DNA of 64,000 bases from Spirochaetales bacterium (GCA_003247135.1 QKAW01000011.1:62001-126000), one strand, 5' to 3'; counted from the stretch's first letter, positions 1 to 10,570 are shown. Translations and numbers: made by a program. The notes: generated by a model from the sequence alone, not told the origin.

Positions 1-753
1 ATAAATAGTTTAAAATTTGTTGAGAATGGAGATTATATAATAAAAGTTTCTTCCGGGAACTCTTCTACAGAGAAAAACTTTAAGGTTGATGATAATCTTT
101 TTTTGTATAATATTCCTGTAGTAAATTCATCTTCTGGTTTATTAAATGCTGCAACAGCTGAAGTTAACTCAATTTCAATAATTCAAACTAATTTTAGTAG
201 TAGTTATAATATTAATAACTTTGACTTTTTTCTTCCATTCTCTATATCAGCAACATTAAATTCTCATTTTCAATTCCATACAGGTTTTAATTATAGGCTC
301 AATAAAATTAAAGATGAAAATAGTATGGAACTTTTTTGTGGAGTTTTATTTGCTAATAGTATAAATAATTTAAAGTATGGATTAAATATTGAGTATCGTT
401 TTAATACCAACTTTATTAATAATTCCAATATGATAGAAAATTTAATCGGTTTAAATATACCAATTACTTTAAGTTTAGCAAATCATAATTTTACCATTAC
501 TCCACAGTATTTTATTACTGATGGACTGAAAAGTTATTTTAATACTGGGATTGGTTACCATTATATTACACAGAAAACAAGATTAGGATACTCTGGTGGT
601 TTTACAACAGAAGATTTCAAAAATATAAGTTATATACACAGTTTGGAATTTTATAGAATAATTCCAGAGACTCAAAGTTTTCTTGGATTATCATTATCAT
701 TTAATAATTTCAATTATTTAATTATTGGGCTTAATTATACTACTCTTATTTAG
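1..753 (+). CDS. Probable outer-membrane beta-barrel protein, C-terminal part (5' end outside window)
   Basis: The frame is open from base 1 to a TAG at 751-753 and continues upstream of the window, so this is the C-terminal 250 residues of a longer protein. A TTG at 103 is only an internal codon and should not be read as the start. The visible part is rich in Asn, Ser, Thr, Tyr and Phe and shows alternating hydrophobic/polar stretches of about ten residues (for example near 'GFNYRL', 'GLNIEYRF', 'GIGYHYI', ending 'LIIGLNYTTLI'), which is what transmembrane beta-strands of an outer-membrane barrel look like. No family is recognised with certainty. Its stop overlaps the stop of the converging zinc-ribbon gene by three bases, so there is no room for a separate terminator. 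Function unknown; barrel assignment is inference from pattern. Confidence 0.6.
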   Translation: MNSLKFVENGDYIIKVSSGNSSTEKNFKVDDNLFLYNIPVVNSSSGLLNAATAEVNSISIIQTNFSSSYNINNFDFFLPFSISATLNSHFQFHTGFNYRLNKIKDENSMELFCGVLFANSINNLKYGLNIEYRFNTNFINNSNMIENLIGLNIPITLSLANHNFTITPQYFITDGLKSYFNTGIGYHYITQKTRLGYSGGFTTEDFKNISYIHSLEFYRIIPETQSFLGLSLSFNNFNYLIIGLNYTTLI

Positions 754-1013
754 TAAATTTTTATAAGAATAGAAATAATCGTTAATAAAAGTAAGAATAA
801 AGAGACAAACCTTATCAGGGACACTTTTTCTGGAGTATTTTTTCTGTTCTTTAAATAACCACACTTTGGACATCCATTGGCAAAACTGACAGATTTACCC
901 TTATAATTACACTTAGGGCAAAGAACTGAACCAAATTTTTTTCCACAACTGGGACATTCCTCAGCATATAAAGGAATCTCTTTATTACAATTCTGACAGA
1001 AAAATTTTCTCAT
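750..1013 (-). CDS. Small double zinc-ribbon protein with C-terminal membrane anchor
   Basis: An 87-residue protein. Four CxxC pairs are visible: CQNC and CPSC near residues 6-24, then CPKC and CPKC near residues 32-52, giving two treble-clef/zinc-ribbon modules of the kind called double zinc ribbon. Residues about 64-86 are a single hydrophobic helix (IRFVSLFLLLLTIISILIKIY), so the zinc modules are probably cytoplasmic and tethered to the inner membrane. It is the last gene of a three-gene minus-strand unit, starting one base after the stop of the SpoIIE phosphatase gene, so it is probably cotranscribed with it. The role is unknown; a partner or adaptor for the upstream receptor is inference from position only. 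Confidence 0.7.
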   Translation of the reverse strand: MRKFFCQNCNKEIPLYAEECPSCGKKFGSVLCPKCNYKGKSVSFANGCPKCGYLKNRKNTPEKVSLIRFVSLFLLLLTIISILIKIY

Positions 1014-1014
1014 A

Positions 1015-4000
1015 TTATTTCTTTTTTATTGCAAGAATTGTTAAATCATCATATTGATCATCTTCTTTTATATGGGAGAAAAAATCATGCTGTTTATCAT
1101 CAGGTTTATCAACTTTAAACCTGTAGTAGTCTGAATATTGCTCAAAATGCTCTAGAAGGAAATTATTAACTACTTTATCTATTTTTATTGTATCTTCTAC
1201 TGTAGCACTCGGGTCTGGATTTAATCTGAATATTTTCTCTACAGCGATAAGACCAAGAACAGCATCTTTTACGGCACCTGTCAAAGAGGTAAAATCGAAT
1301 GTAAATTCTGCTTCTGGTTGAGGATAATGATATTTTTTTAAAGAGTATCTTGTTTTATGAATAACCGAGTGTAGAATTTCATTTATTCGAGGGACACCAA
1401 GCTCTTCAAACTCTTCATTTACGGCATGGGTATCATGAAGTTCACCCTCTTTTAAACCAGGATGAGTACAGACAATTTCATTGTAATTTTCATCTCTAAA
1501 AAGGTGCTTTGATTCTTCCACTCCATCTGTAAAAAGGAATAATATATCATTTTTTGCCAATGTCGTGGTTTCAACCTTATATCCTCCCTGCATTTCCAGC
1601 ATATCAGAGGAGAATATTCCAGCGGCAGGAACTTCATGCAGTTCTAAAGTCTCCATAATATGACTTTTGCTTCGATAAACATGCACCAGGTTATCTCCAG
1701 CATTACACATGTGGCATTTACCAGTTTTTGTATTTAGTATAACAACAATAAATGCTGCAAAACGCCCTTTAAAACCCCTTTCCTCTAGTAGATCGTTCAT
1801 TGAATAAACTAGCTCATCAATTTTGTAACCTTGAACTTTCTTATCCCAATTTCTAAAATATGCAAGAAAAATAGTTGCTACTTCTACCATGATCAAAGAT
1901 GCTGGAACCCCTTTACCAGCGATATCACATTTAATCATTGCAAAATGATCTTCATCAATCTGTCTATAATCAAAATAGTCACCGGAAACACCCTTTGCAC
2001 CTTCATAATATCCAAATACAGAAATTTCACTGTTTTCAAACTCACCTGTTGTAAGTTTTCCTTCCCCTCCAGGATTAAGTTCCAATGGTATAAACATTTT
2101 TTGAATCTCTTTACCAAGGGTTAAATCCTTGGACATAGCTGCTGCTTTAACTAATCCCTCAGTCATCTGATTAACTGTTGAGGCCAATGTATATAGTTCG
2201 TCTTTTGACCTAACGACAATTTCATGATTTTTCAGTTCAGATTTATCATCTGTATCTCTAATTTTCTGAACACCTTCTACTAAACGTTTTATTGGATTAA
2301 TCATAAATGTTGCTAGAACAAGAGCTCCTACAAATCCAATTAATATAGCAACTATAGCTGTAATACCTACTCTAATAGTTAAACTTTTTATAGAATTTGT
2401 AATCTCTTTGTTTATTGTATCTGTTGAAACTTCCAACCTAACCATACCTTTATAAAAAGTATCTATACCTGTCTCTTCATAGAGAATTGGTTTATAGAAA
2501 AGATATGAGTCTACCTGTTCAACAAAGTGATAATCTACTGTAGGAACCTGTCCTGTAACAGATGACATTATTTTTAAAGCATCACTAATCTGGTTATTTA
2601 AAAGTAGAATAATCTCCTGTAACTCTGTCCTTTTAGCTCCGGTTGCACTTCTAATTTCACTATTTAATCTTAGAAGCTCCTCTTTTTTATCTTTAAGCTC
2701 TTCTGTTCCTTTCTTTTCTATATTTTCTATTAACTGTTTAATCTCTTTTTCTAATGAATCTGTGTATAGAGTATTTCCTAGCACTATATCTCTTGGTAAT
2801 TCAGCTTTAGTTATTATATCTCTTGCTTTTAAATCATCCTCAAAAGATATTTCACTATTTAATATATATTTGCCTTTATCAAAGGTATAAATGTTTTTTA
2901 AGAATTCTACTTCTTCTGAACTTGTATTACTAACTATATTTTCTGAGTAAACAGTTTCATCTATCTCTTCAGGTAGAGGAACATATTTTCCAATAACTTT
3001 TTGATCTGTATAGGCCCAAAGTGCATTTGTTACTTCTGAATCAGTTTCAGAGACACCAACTAATGTAGCCCACATAACTTCCGGCATAGCTTCTGAAGTT
3101 TTTATAAGGTTACCAAGGTCTATAACTTGTTTATTTTGTATATAATCTTTTGCCCCGGATGATATTGAATTTAGAAGGATTTCAGTTCTGTTAACAAGAC
3201 CTTCTGTTAAATTCTTTTTTTGGGTATCAATCATAAAGCTAGCTAATGGTAAACTGATTAATATAATAACAAGTAAAATTAAACTAATTATTAAAACTGT
3301 AAATTTTACTCTTAATCCAAAACCTCTTTTTTTCATATCTCTAATCCTTATTATCTCTTTCTCTTTTAAAAATAGAGTTCCATATGCAAGTGCCTTTGCA
3401 TCATGATTTATTCTTTTACTTTCATTTGATATCGATATTAATTTCAGTAGAGTAATAACAAAAATTATTACTCCCGAGATTAGTACCAGGATGAAAATTG
3501 CAAACTCTATTGATATATTATATTTCTTCTGTTTAACTTTCTGCCAAACTTCATCATAGCCTTTTGTAAAATCACCAAATTTTATAGTTCCTGTAGATTC
3601 AACTTTTATTATTGGATTTGTAAAAAATGTTCCTCTTACCGGATGAATTATTCCTAATCTGTATGTTCCACCTTCAATCTCATCAAGATTAGGCCCCTCG
3701 ATTCTTCTGTCACTAACTACTTTAAAAACATTAGATTCATTAGTAAAATAATAATCCCAAGGTTCTACTCCATCTGCATCCAGAATAACTGCATTTACAT
3801 CTCCATCATCCTTAAATCCTCGTCCATGAATAGTTGTTACCAACTCACCATTACTATCTTGTGTGTAGTTAATATATGAGATATAAGTAACTGCTTTATA
3901 TTTATCTAATTTAAAAATTAGAGCTTCTGGTTTTCCAATATTACCGGCTTCATCTATAGCTCTAACTATTAGAGCATAAAATCCATTATCAATATTCGAG

Positions 4001-5811
4001 TATGTCATTGATTGAGTTTTTGAATAATTGTTAGAAAGTTTAATATTATCAATATTAAAATTGTCAATAATAAAATTTTGTCCTAAGAATGAAAGTGTAC
4101 TTGAAAACCCTGCAACATCGTCATCGAAAGAATCCCATATAATAGCTCCGGTATTACTTGTAAGAAATCCTTTTTCATCGGTTCTTGGTTCAGGGAAAAT
4201 AACTTTATCCGGTGGAGTTATATCAAGGAGATATCTGTATTCACTAATTTTAGAAACGTTTCCTGCATTGTCCTCTGCTGATACGGAGAAGATATAAACT
4301 CCATCCTCCTCTGCATTTAAAAAACTTGATATTAATACATTGGACAATACTCTTTGTTCTGTAATTATTGTTCCATCTTCTTTTCTCCAGGAATAGTTAA
4401 AGCTTTTAATTCCCGATGAATCTTTGGGTTTTGTCCATGAAAAACGAACATTACTTTTATTATCTCTTTTTTTGTAATTAGAAGTTATAATAGGAGAAGT
4501 AACATCCCTATCAGGATTAAGAGCCTGTATTCTACTCCTGGAATTACTAAAATTCTCTCTATCAATTGTTTGATCTTCCCAAAAAATTCTTAATGTATTC
4601 TGAAATTTTACAAAATCTCCGAAAACAGAGTAATAATTTCTATCATCACTTACCAATTTTTCAATCCATAACCCAGACTGTTTATCAGGAGATGCCATGA
4701 CAATGTCGTTTGAACCTAATTGATTATCAAACCATAAAAGATAAAATTCATTTTGAAACTCAAAACCTCTTGGTCTACTACAACTTCGGGTACCTGATGT
4801 AATTTTCTCACTATTTACAAGTTTATACTTCCCATCAATATTTGAAAAATTGGCATAATATATTTTAGAGGATTCATACCCAAAACTTCTTTCCCAAGTT
4901 ATAGCTAATTGTTCACTTCTTAAAATAAAAGATGCTCTCTGGTTATCAAATTCTGTATATTTCTGATTACCCAGACCTGTAACAAATTCATCATTATCAG
5001 TTAAAAGAGTATCTTCGCTCCAATTAGTATCATTCTTATTCTTGCTTTTTAAATAAAGCTGAAATGTATTACCCTGACTTTGAGAAGTTATAACAGCTTG
5101 ATAAATAACAAATTCTGTATCTTTATAATACTGATAAACAGGAAGATAATTTTGATCCGATGCTGACTTAATAAATTCACTGTTTTCGCTCCAGCTCTCC
5201 CCATCACTACTTGTTGAAGAAAAAATGGAAATTGCTCCAGACTCCAGAAAATATTCACTATTATCCTCTTGTATCTCTTTACTAATATTTTTTAATTGTG
5301 TAACAAAAAGAATATAACCCAAATCACCATTATTTCCTCTAAAATTTATAATTGGTGATAAAACTGATCTATCATAATCTATTGTTGAAAGTTTGGTAAT
5401 TTTATTACTTTCTGATTTTAGAGTATAAATATCAATCTTATTAAAAGCAGCAATTTCACCATAAGCATAGGCTATAATGAGATTTCCATCTTTATCACAA
5501 TCGATACTGTAATTCTGGATAGGTGTATTTCCATAAAATTCAACAGATTTTATATCATGATTTATTTCTTCCCAGGTATATCCATCCAGACTTCTTTTGA
5601 TTACCAGCCTTGAAATTCCACCAATATTGTTTGAAAAATAACTAACTTCCTGCCAGGTTCCATATATATATTTTTCACTTGATTTGAAGTTTGAGAAAAA
5701 TGATATACCTGTACTAATAACCTCTTTCTCAGCCCAAAAAAGAGACTGACTATATAGATAGCTTTGAATCATTATAATAAATATTAGTAGAAGCCTGAAT
5801 TTTAATCTCAT
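1015..5811 (-). CDS. Membrane receptor with large periplasmic sensor region, HAMP and SpoIIE/PP2C phosphatase domain
   Basis: A 1598-residue protein. Residues 1-21 form a signal peptide. Residues about 22-430 have repeated bulky beta-strand segments with 'S.DG..W' turns typical of BNR/sialidase-like propellers, and about 435-760 resemble Ig/fibronectin-type modules ('D.TPPDKV', 'VRAIDEAGNIGKPEAL'). Membrane helices lie near 767-790, 835-860 and 1145-1169; the last two enclose a second extracytoplasmic region with a coiled coil. A HAMP domain (about 1170-1225) leads to a SpoIIE/PP2C serine phosphatase (about 1265-1598) with SGDYFDY, CDIAGKGVPAS and LFTDGVEES, which carry the metal-binding aspartates. 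Known relatives (RsbU/SpoIIE) dephosphorylate anti-sigma-factor antagonists. The gene lies one base from the preceding TPR gene and one base from the zinc-ribbon gene. The specific target cannot be read from this window. Confidence 0.85.
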   Translation of the reverse strand: MRLKFRLLLIFIIMIQSYLYSQSLFWAEKEVISTGISFFSNFKSSEKYIYGTWQEVSYFSNNIGGISRLVIKRSLDGYTWEEINHDIKSVEFYGNTPIQNYSIDCDKDGNLIIAYAYGEIAAFNKIDIYTLKSESNKITKLSTIDYDRSVLSPIINFRGNNGDLGYILFVTQLKNISKEIQEDNSEYFLESGAISIFSSTSSDGESWSENSEFIKSASDQNYLPVYQYYKDTEFVIYQAVITSQSQGNTFQLYLKSKNKNDTNWSEDTLLTDNDEFVTGLGNQKYTEFDNQRASFILRSEQLAITWERSFGYESSKIYYANFSNIDGKYKLVNSEKITSGTRSCSRPRGFEFQNEFYLLWFDNQLGSNDIVMASPDKQSGLWIEKLVSDDRNYYSVFGDFVKFQNTLRIFWEDQTIDRENFSNSRSRIQALNPDRDVTSPIITSNYKKRDNKSNVRFSWTKPKDSSGIKSFNYSWRKEDGTIITEQRVLSNVLISSFLNAEEDGVYIFSVSAEDNAGNVSKISEYRYLLDITPPDKVIFPEPRTDEKGFLTSNTGAIIWDSFDDDVAGFSSTLSFLGQNFIIDNFNIDNIKLSNNYSKTQSMTYSNIDNGFYALIVRAIDEAGNIGKPEALIFKLDKYKAVTYISYINYTQDSNGELVTTIHGRGFKDDGDVNAVILDADGVEPWDYYFTNESNVFKVVSDRRIEGPNLDEIEGGTYRLGIIHPVRGTFFTNPIIKVESTGTIKFGDFTKGYDEVWQKVKQKKYNISIEFAIFILVLISGVIIFVITLLKLISISNESKRINHDAKALAYGTLFLKEKEIIRIRDMKKRGFGLRVKFTVLIISLILLVIILISLPLASFMIDTQKKNLTEGLVNRTEILLNSISSGAKDYIQNKQVIDLGNLIKTSEAMPEVMWATLVGVSETDSEVTNALWAYTDQKVIGKYVPLPEEIDETVYSENIVSNTSSEEVEFLKNIYTFDKGKYILNSEISFEDDLKARDIITKAELPRDIVLGNTLYTDSLEKEIKQLIENIEKKGTEELKDKKEELLRLNSEIRSATGAKRTELQEIILLLNNQISDALKIMSSVTGQVPTVDYHFVEQVDSYLFYKPILYEETGIDTFYKGMVRLEVSTDTINKEITNSIKSLTIRVGITAIVAILIGFVGALVLATFMINPIKRLVEGVQKIRDTDDKSELKNHEIVVRSKDELYTLASTVNQMTEGLVKAAAMSKDLTLGKEIQKMFIPLELNPGGEGKLTTGEFENSEISVFGYYEGAKGVSGDYFDYRQIDEDHFAMIKCDIAGKGVPASLIMVEVATIFLAYFRNWDKKVQGYKIDELVYSMNDLLEERGFKGRFAAFIVVILNTKTGKCHMCNAGDNLVHVYRSKSHIMETLELHEVPAAGIFSSDMLEMQGGYKVETTTLAKNDILFLFTDGVEESKHLFRDENYNEIVCTHPGLKEGELHDTHAVNEEFEELGVPRINEILHSVIHKTRYSLKKYHYPQPEAEFTFDFTSLTGAVKDAVLGLIAVEKIFRLNPDPSATVEDTIKIDKVVNNFLLEHFEQYSDYYRFKVDKPDDKQHDFFSHIKEDDQYDDLTILAIKKK

Positions 5812-5812
5812 T

Positions 5813-8800
5813 CTATATAGTTATCTCTTCCTTAATCTTTATTTCGACTCTATTTATTAGTTCCTTTAATTTAGGATAATTTTTATTTTTACTATTGGCC
5901 TTTAAAATTTCTATTATTTTATCTTTAGCATCATAATATCGACCATCAATAAAGTCTTTTTGTGCTTCTCTAAAGATTTTATCTTCAGTTGGGGCAAGCT
6001 GGAAGTTTGATTCTTCACCTAACATTACAAGTATCTCATCCATTACTACAGGGATTTCATCATTTCCAGGATTAAGGGTTAATGCACGCTTTAAATCTGC
6101 AAGAATACTATTTAATGTATCTATTTCTGTCTGATCTGTATTTTTAAGCCTATTTTGAGCATTTAAAAATATTTGATTACTTTCTCTTATATTTGAAGTA
6201 TCAACAGGAAGTCTTCTAAATCCTAAAGCAACTTCTGAAAGTGAAATAACTCTCTGAACTAAACTTTTCTGATCATCATCAGCAATTTTAAGCAAATCCT
6301 TAAATCTTATGTAAGACTCATTAATCTTTTTTCTATTTTCTTCATTTTCATTCTTCTCTTTTTCAATTTGAGATGCTGACTTTCCAGAAGTAGAAACAGG
6401 TTTGTAGAATCTTTCCAGAAGAGCCCTTCTTCTACTGTTGGATAATCTTGGATTAAGTCTGTAAGCATCTGTAATTATTTCCTCGTATGCAACTAAAATA
6501 TCAAGAAACTGATTTGACTCAAGGGAAGGGTTGTTATCTATTGCTTTTATAACATCCAGTCGATAACGATTAAACTCATTACTGAAAATAACTTTAAAGG
6601 CATCAGGATCCTTTGATTTTAAAACTTGAAGCTGTAAAAATCTTGCTCTCTCATTAAGAGGTCTAACTTCCAAAACCTTTACAACATAACTATCTGCTAA
6701 AGCATATAACTTTAGCTTATTTACCTTATTTTCTTCTTTTAAACCAGATACATAATAATTTTCTGCAAAACTCAAATAACCGGCAAGAACACTATAAAGT
6801 GGTTCGGTAACATTTAAATATCTACCAGACTCGATATCCAAAGCATCTCTTATTAATGCCAGCCAGTAGGGAATCTCAGGATGTGGTTCTATATTTGTTT
6901 CTGACCATCTAAGTTCAGCATCTCTAAATATATTTGATGCAAGAATATAGGAACCTTCCAGATATTTTGTTTTTCCTTCTGTAATCAGTTTTCTTACATC
7001 TCTAATAACAATTCTAGCCTCTTCCTGAACAATTTCATTATTTAAATTATATAAAGCTGGTATAAGTTCATCTATAACAAAACTATTTTTATTATAGGAA
7101 ATAGATGAAATAGCTACTCCTTTTCCACTCTCTATTAGACGTCTTGATTCATTGAAATTTTCAGTTTCAAAAGCAGTTAAAGCATTTTCATAAATTGTAA
7201 CTAATCTGTTTTCCAATTCCTTAGACTGAATTATCTTTGAATTTGCCTCTTCTTTATATGATATTAGAATTTCTCTGTTTCTGGTTGCAGAATTTAATGC
7301 ATCTTCAACACTTGTATATCTTTTTTTAAACAATTCATTGGAGAATATATAACTTTTTTCATTTTCAAAATTCTTAATATAATTTTCCAGATTATTTATA
7401 AACTGAATATACTCTTCTTCAATTTCTTCAAGATTCTGTAATCCTTTTTCAACGTCATAAGTAGGTACTGTTCGTTCATCAGTATTATTGATATCAAAAT
7501 ATAGGGTTGTATTTTGTATAATATTAATTGGTTTAGCAGCATTAATTATTGATTCCTCCATAAGATCACTCCCATCAACAATCTTATCTGCATCTAATCC
7601 AAAAATTGCTATATATGCTTTCCTACTTACACTATTTACAATTTCAATCTCCTTTTCTCTATATTCATTTTTTACAGCCTGATACTCTTTTAACAAGTCT
7701 TCAGCCCATTGTCTACTAATATTATAGGAAAGGATTTTTCTGTTATTTATACTCTCTGATCTAAAACTAACACTTTTATTATCACTATCAATATCTATAA
7801 GTTGTTGTTCTAAAAACTGTCTAAGTGCTAATAAATCACTATTCAAATACTCTTTATCTCTCTCATTTAATATATTTGATAATTTGATATAATAGTTTAT
7901 AACCTCATTACCTAGCATGGAATCACCAAAATATGGATATTTATCCTTTAGGATATCAGCTCTTTCTATGTTAAAATTACTATCGATATTAATAAATGAA
8001 TTCCAGATTGAAACTGTTATATTTAAGGCATTTAAATTATTTTTCACTATATTAAAAATATTTTCTGATTGTGAATATTTTTTTTGACTAAATAAGTCTC
8101 TGGCATTATTAAAGTTACTTTTAATTTTACTCTCAATTTTGGATATTAACCCGTCAATATATAATGGATACATCTCTCCTATAACTGCAAAAACCCCTTC
8201 GTCTATATCCTTTCTTCCACTCATTGTTAACATGGCATAAGATATAAATTTACTCTTCTCTCCATTAACAGAAACTTTAGAAAAAAGTTCGTTATAGTTC
8301 TCTAGATTACTATACACCAAATTATATTTTTTTTCTCTGCTAGGAATTTCTCTAAATATTTTTAAGGAATTTTCTAATTCTAACAGGTTTATGTTTGTAC
8401 TATCTAAAAGTGAATTAGCTGAATTATATGCTTTAATTATTTTTGAGATATAATCTTTTAACTCTGCAACCTCAGTTTTAAGCTCCTCTACCTCTTTAAA
8501 TGAGCTATTTTTTAATGTTGTATAGTAATTATTAATAGAAACATCATCATCGAGTTTATTAAGTTCTACATTTTGTACATCCGAAACATCTTCGCTCATC
8601 AATAAATCAAATTCATCTTTATGAAAATCCAGACATAGAAGATAGTTATCCAGAGCTAAACCATATTCTCCAGCTTTTAAGTAGTCATAGGCAATATCCA
8701 TATACTCTTTAAACTGTTTTTGATTAATAACGAAGGTTGCCCCTTCTCTAGCATTTTTCATGAAAGTTTTTGATAGATCATCTGGAAATGGGTTATTATC

Positions 8801-9112
8801 CTCCAGTTTTTTTATAAGTTCAAAACCTTTATCAAAGTCCTCTTCATCGTATAAAACCTTGATCAGTTCATCCATTATTTCATTACTTTTTTCTCTCTCT
8901 TTTCGAATTACATCAAGTAGATCCTGTACTTCATAAATAGCACTTGGATTCTGACCAACATAAGTTGTTAATAGAGCTATAGCTTCGTTATATTTTTTTT
9001 CTTCGAGAAGTACTTTTGCTTTATTAATTGGACTATTTTCATCACTTCCTTTTGCATATAATTGATTTGAGAATATTAATATAATTACTAGCACTAGGAA
9101 ATATTGCTTCAT
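5813..9112 (-). CDS. Very large exported TPR-like protein of unknown function
   Basis: A 1099-residue protein with a signal peptide (residues 1-20, ending LYA before KGSDE). No lipobox Cys is present at the cleavage site, so it is probably soluble in the periplasm. The first repeat is a clear TPR helix pair (AKVLLEEKKYNEAIALLTTY, about 30-50), and similar 'A...Y..A...Y..AL..Y' helix pairs recur throughout, with a last one near 1060-1090 ('AQKDFIDGRYYDAKDKIIEI'). Stretches about 210-260 and 560-650 are strongly charged and coiled-coil-like. It is the first gene of the minus-strand unit and ends one base before the SpoIIE receptor, so a periplasmic scaffold or ligand for that receptor is a reasonable guess. 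Homologues are common in Treponema-like genomes but have no assigned function that I can name. Confidence 0.7.
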   Translation of the reverse strand: MKQYFLVLVIILIFSNQLYAKGSDENSPINKAKVLLEEKKYNEAIALLTTYVGQNPSAIYEVQDLLDVIRKEREKSNEIMDELIKVLYDEEDFDKGFELIKKLEDNNPFPDDLSKTFMKNAREGATFVINQKQFKEYMDIAYDYLKAGEYGLALDNYLLCLDFHKDEFDLLMSEDVSDVQNVELNKLDDDVSINNYYTTLKNSSFKEVEELKTEVAELKDYISKIIKAYNSANSLLDSTNINLLELENSLKIFREIPSREKKYNLVYSNLENYNELFSKVSVNGEKSKFISYAMLTMSGRKDIDEGVFAVIGEMYPLYIDGLISKIESKIKSNFNNARDLFSQKKYSQSENIFNIVKNNLNALNITVSIWNSFINIDSNFNIERADILKDKYPYFGDSMLGNEVINYYIKLSNILNERDKEYLNSDLLALRQFLEQQLIDIDSDNKSVSFRSESINNRKILSYNISRQWAEDLLKEYQAVKNEYREKEIEIVNSVSRKAYIAIFGLDADKIVDGSDLMEESIINAAKPINIIQNTTLYFDINNTDERTVPTYDVEKGLQNLEEIEEEYIQFINNLENYIKNFENEKSYIFSNELFKKRYTSVEDALNSATRNREILISYKEEANSKIIQSKELENRLVTIYENALTAFETENFNESRRLIESGKGVAISSISYNKNSFVIDELIPALYNLNNEIVQEEARIVIRDVRKLITEGKTKYLEGSYILASNIFRDAELRWSETNIEPHPEIPYWLALIRDALDIESGRYLNVTEPLYSVLAGYLSFAENYYVSGLKEENKVNKLKLYALADSYVVKVLEVRPLNERARFLQLQVLKSKDPDAFKVIFSNEFNRYRLDVIKAIDNNPSLESNQFLDILVAYEEIITDAYRLNPRLSNSRRRALLERFYKPVSTSGKSASQIEKEKNENEENRKKINESYIRFKDLLKIADDDQKSLVQRVISLSEVALGFRRLPVDTSNIRESNQIFLNAQNRLKNTDQTEIDTLNSILADLKRALTLNPGNDEIPVVMDEILVMLGEESNFQLAPTEDKIFREAQKDFIDGRYYDAKDKIIEILKANSKNKNYPKLKELINRVEIKIKEEITI

Positions 9113-9223
9113 CTATATTAGTACTCCTGTCAAGATTTGTTTTATAATATATAATATAAGTGACGATAGATTCATTATACGTATTTACGGCAAAATTTGG
9201 AATATAGTTAAATAGGAGGTATA

Positions 9224-10570
9224 TTGAAAAAAGTCTTACTTATATCATTATTATTACTGTCTCTTATAAATTTATATTCTGAAGAAGCGGAAGAACTTTA
9301 TGCAAAAATGTTTAATATGTTTATCAATAAGGAAGAATCCGATGATTATAGTGGGCTAAACTCTTTTTTAACTCTATATATCCCTCCTGGAGGTAAGTAT
9401 GAAGGTATGGGAACTGCATTTACCGGAATGCCAAATAATATTGGTTTTTTTAATGCAAATCCTTCTGTAAGTTCACGTCTAAATTTATCTGAAGTATCTT
9501 TTTTTCATAATCAATTTATCGAAGATGTTGATATGGAGACTATAGCCTTTACCGGTCGTTATAATGATATGGGCTTTGGATTTCAAGGGAAATGGATGCA
9601 TATTGGATTTACAGCATTTAACCAATGGGCAGAGACTGAAAGCAAAGGGCATTATTCTGAGTTTGTTTTAAAAAATAATTTATCCTGGAATATTTTAAGA
9701 GGTTTTGATTTTTCCGGTATTTCTATAGGTTTTAATATTAATCTGGCATATAGAAGTGTACCAGATGTTTATAGTAGAATCGATGTTCAGAATCAATCAT
9801 CTTTTGCTGCAATGATTGATTTTGGAATTTTATCAGAATTTAATTTTCTAAAATTTTACACATCCAGAGCCAGAAATCTTTCAATTGGTTTTTCTATTAT
9901 GAATTTTGGACAGGAATTTATCGATGGTCCGGATCCACTACCAACTCTAGCCTCTATAGGTTTAGCATACTCTCCTATAGAAGCTCTAAAAATATCTTAC
10001 GATCTTTCATATCAATTTAACATTCATCAAAATCCTACATTTATTAATGGTAAATATAATCAGGTTAATTACTCTTTTTACCAAGGGGAAGGATTTCATA
10101 ACTCTGTAGGTTTCTCCATGCAAGTATTAGAAATTGCTTCATTGCATGGAGGTTTTTTAATAAAGCCAGATAGTCCTAGAATTACTTTAGGAACAGAAAT
10201 AAGTTTTAGAAAGAACCCTGGTGAGATAATTAATCAGGAACAGGATTATAAAGACTCAAAGAATGAATATATACTTGCCATAAACTACTCTCTTGATCTT
10301 ATTCCCGAAGATTTTCTGCATAGATACAGCATTGAGCTAAAATTAAATTTAGGTGATTATCAAAGATTAGAAAAAAGAGAACAAGTACAATCATTATATG
10401 TAAAGGGGCTGCAACTTTATGCTGATGACAAGATAACTGAAGCAATTGAACTCTGGGATGCATGTCTTAAAATTGATGATAAATTTGATCCCGCAATTAG
10501 AATGAAAGAGTTAGCAAATCAATCTTTAGAACTCCAAAACAAAATAAAAGAAAGAGAGACCGTAGAGTAA
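9224..10570 (+). CDS. UPF0164 / FadL-like outer-membrane beta-barrel with C-terminal TPR
   Basis: A 448-residue protein starting at TTG; the start is supported by AGGAGG four bases upstream and by the immediate signal peptide (KKVLLISLLLLSLINLYS). After the signal comes the PorV/UPF0164-type block 'PPGGKYEGMGTAFTGMPNNI' and 'FNANPS', then alternating beta-strands up to about residue 370, as in FadL-like barrels. Residues about 390-440 hold one TPR-like helix pair ('GLQLYADDKITEAIELWDAC'), so a short periplasmic tail probably follows the barrel. The UPF0164 group is expanded in Treponema and is thought to sit in the outer membrane; transported substrate is unknown. The gene is divergent from the TPR/SpoIIE unit across about 110 bp and converges on the ankyrin gene four bases away. 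Confidence 0.75.
   Translation: MKKVLLISLLLLSLINLYSEEAEELYAKMFNMFINKEESDDYSGLNSFLTLYIPPGGKYEGMGTAFTGMPNNIGFFNANPSVSSRLNLSEVSFFHNQFIEDVDMETIAFTGRYNDMGFGFQGKWMHIGFTAFNQWAETESKGHYSEFVLKNNLSWNILRGFDFSGISIGFNINLAYRSVPDVYSRIDVQNQSSFAAMIDFGILSEFNFLKFYTSRARNLSIGFSIMNFGQEFIDGPDPLPTLASIGLAYSPIEALKISYDLSYQFNIHQNPTFINGKYNQVNYSFYQGEGFHNSVGFSMQVLEIASLHGGFLIKPDSPRITLGTEISFRKNPGEIINQEQDYKDSKNEYILAINYSLDLIPEDFLHRYSIELKLNLGDYQRLEKREQVQSLYVKGLQLYADDKITEAIELWDACLKIDDKFDPAIRMKELANQSLELQNKIKERETVE

Noticed and set aside
103-105. TTG as start of the first gene
   Set aside because: The frame is open from base 1 and continues the same protein, so the real start is outside the window.
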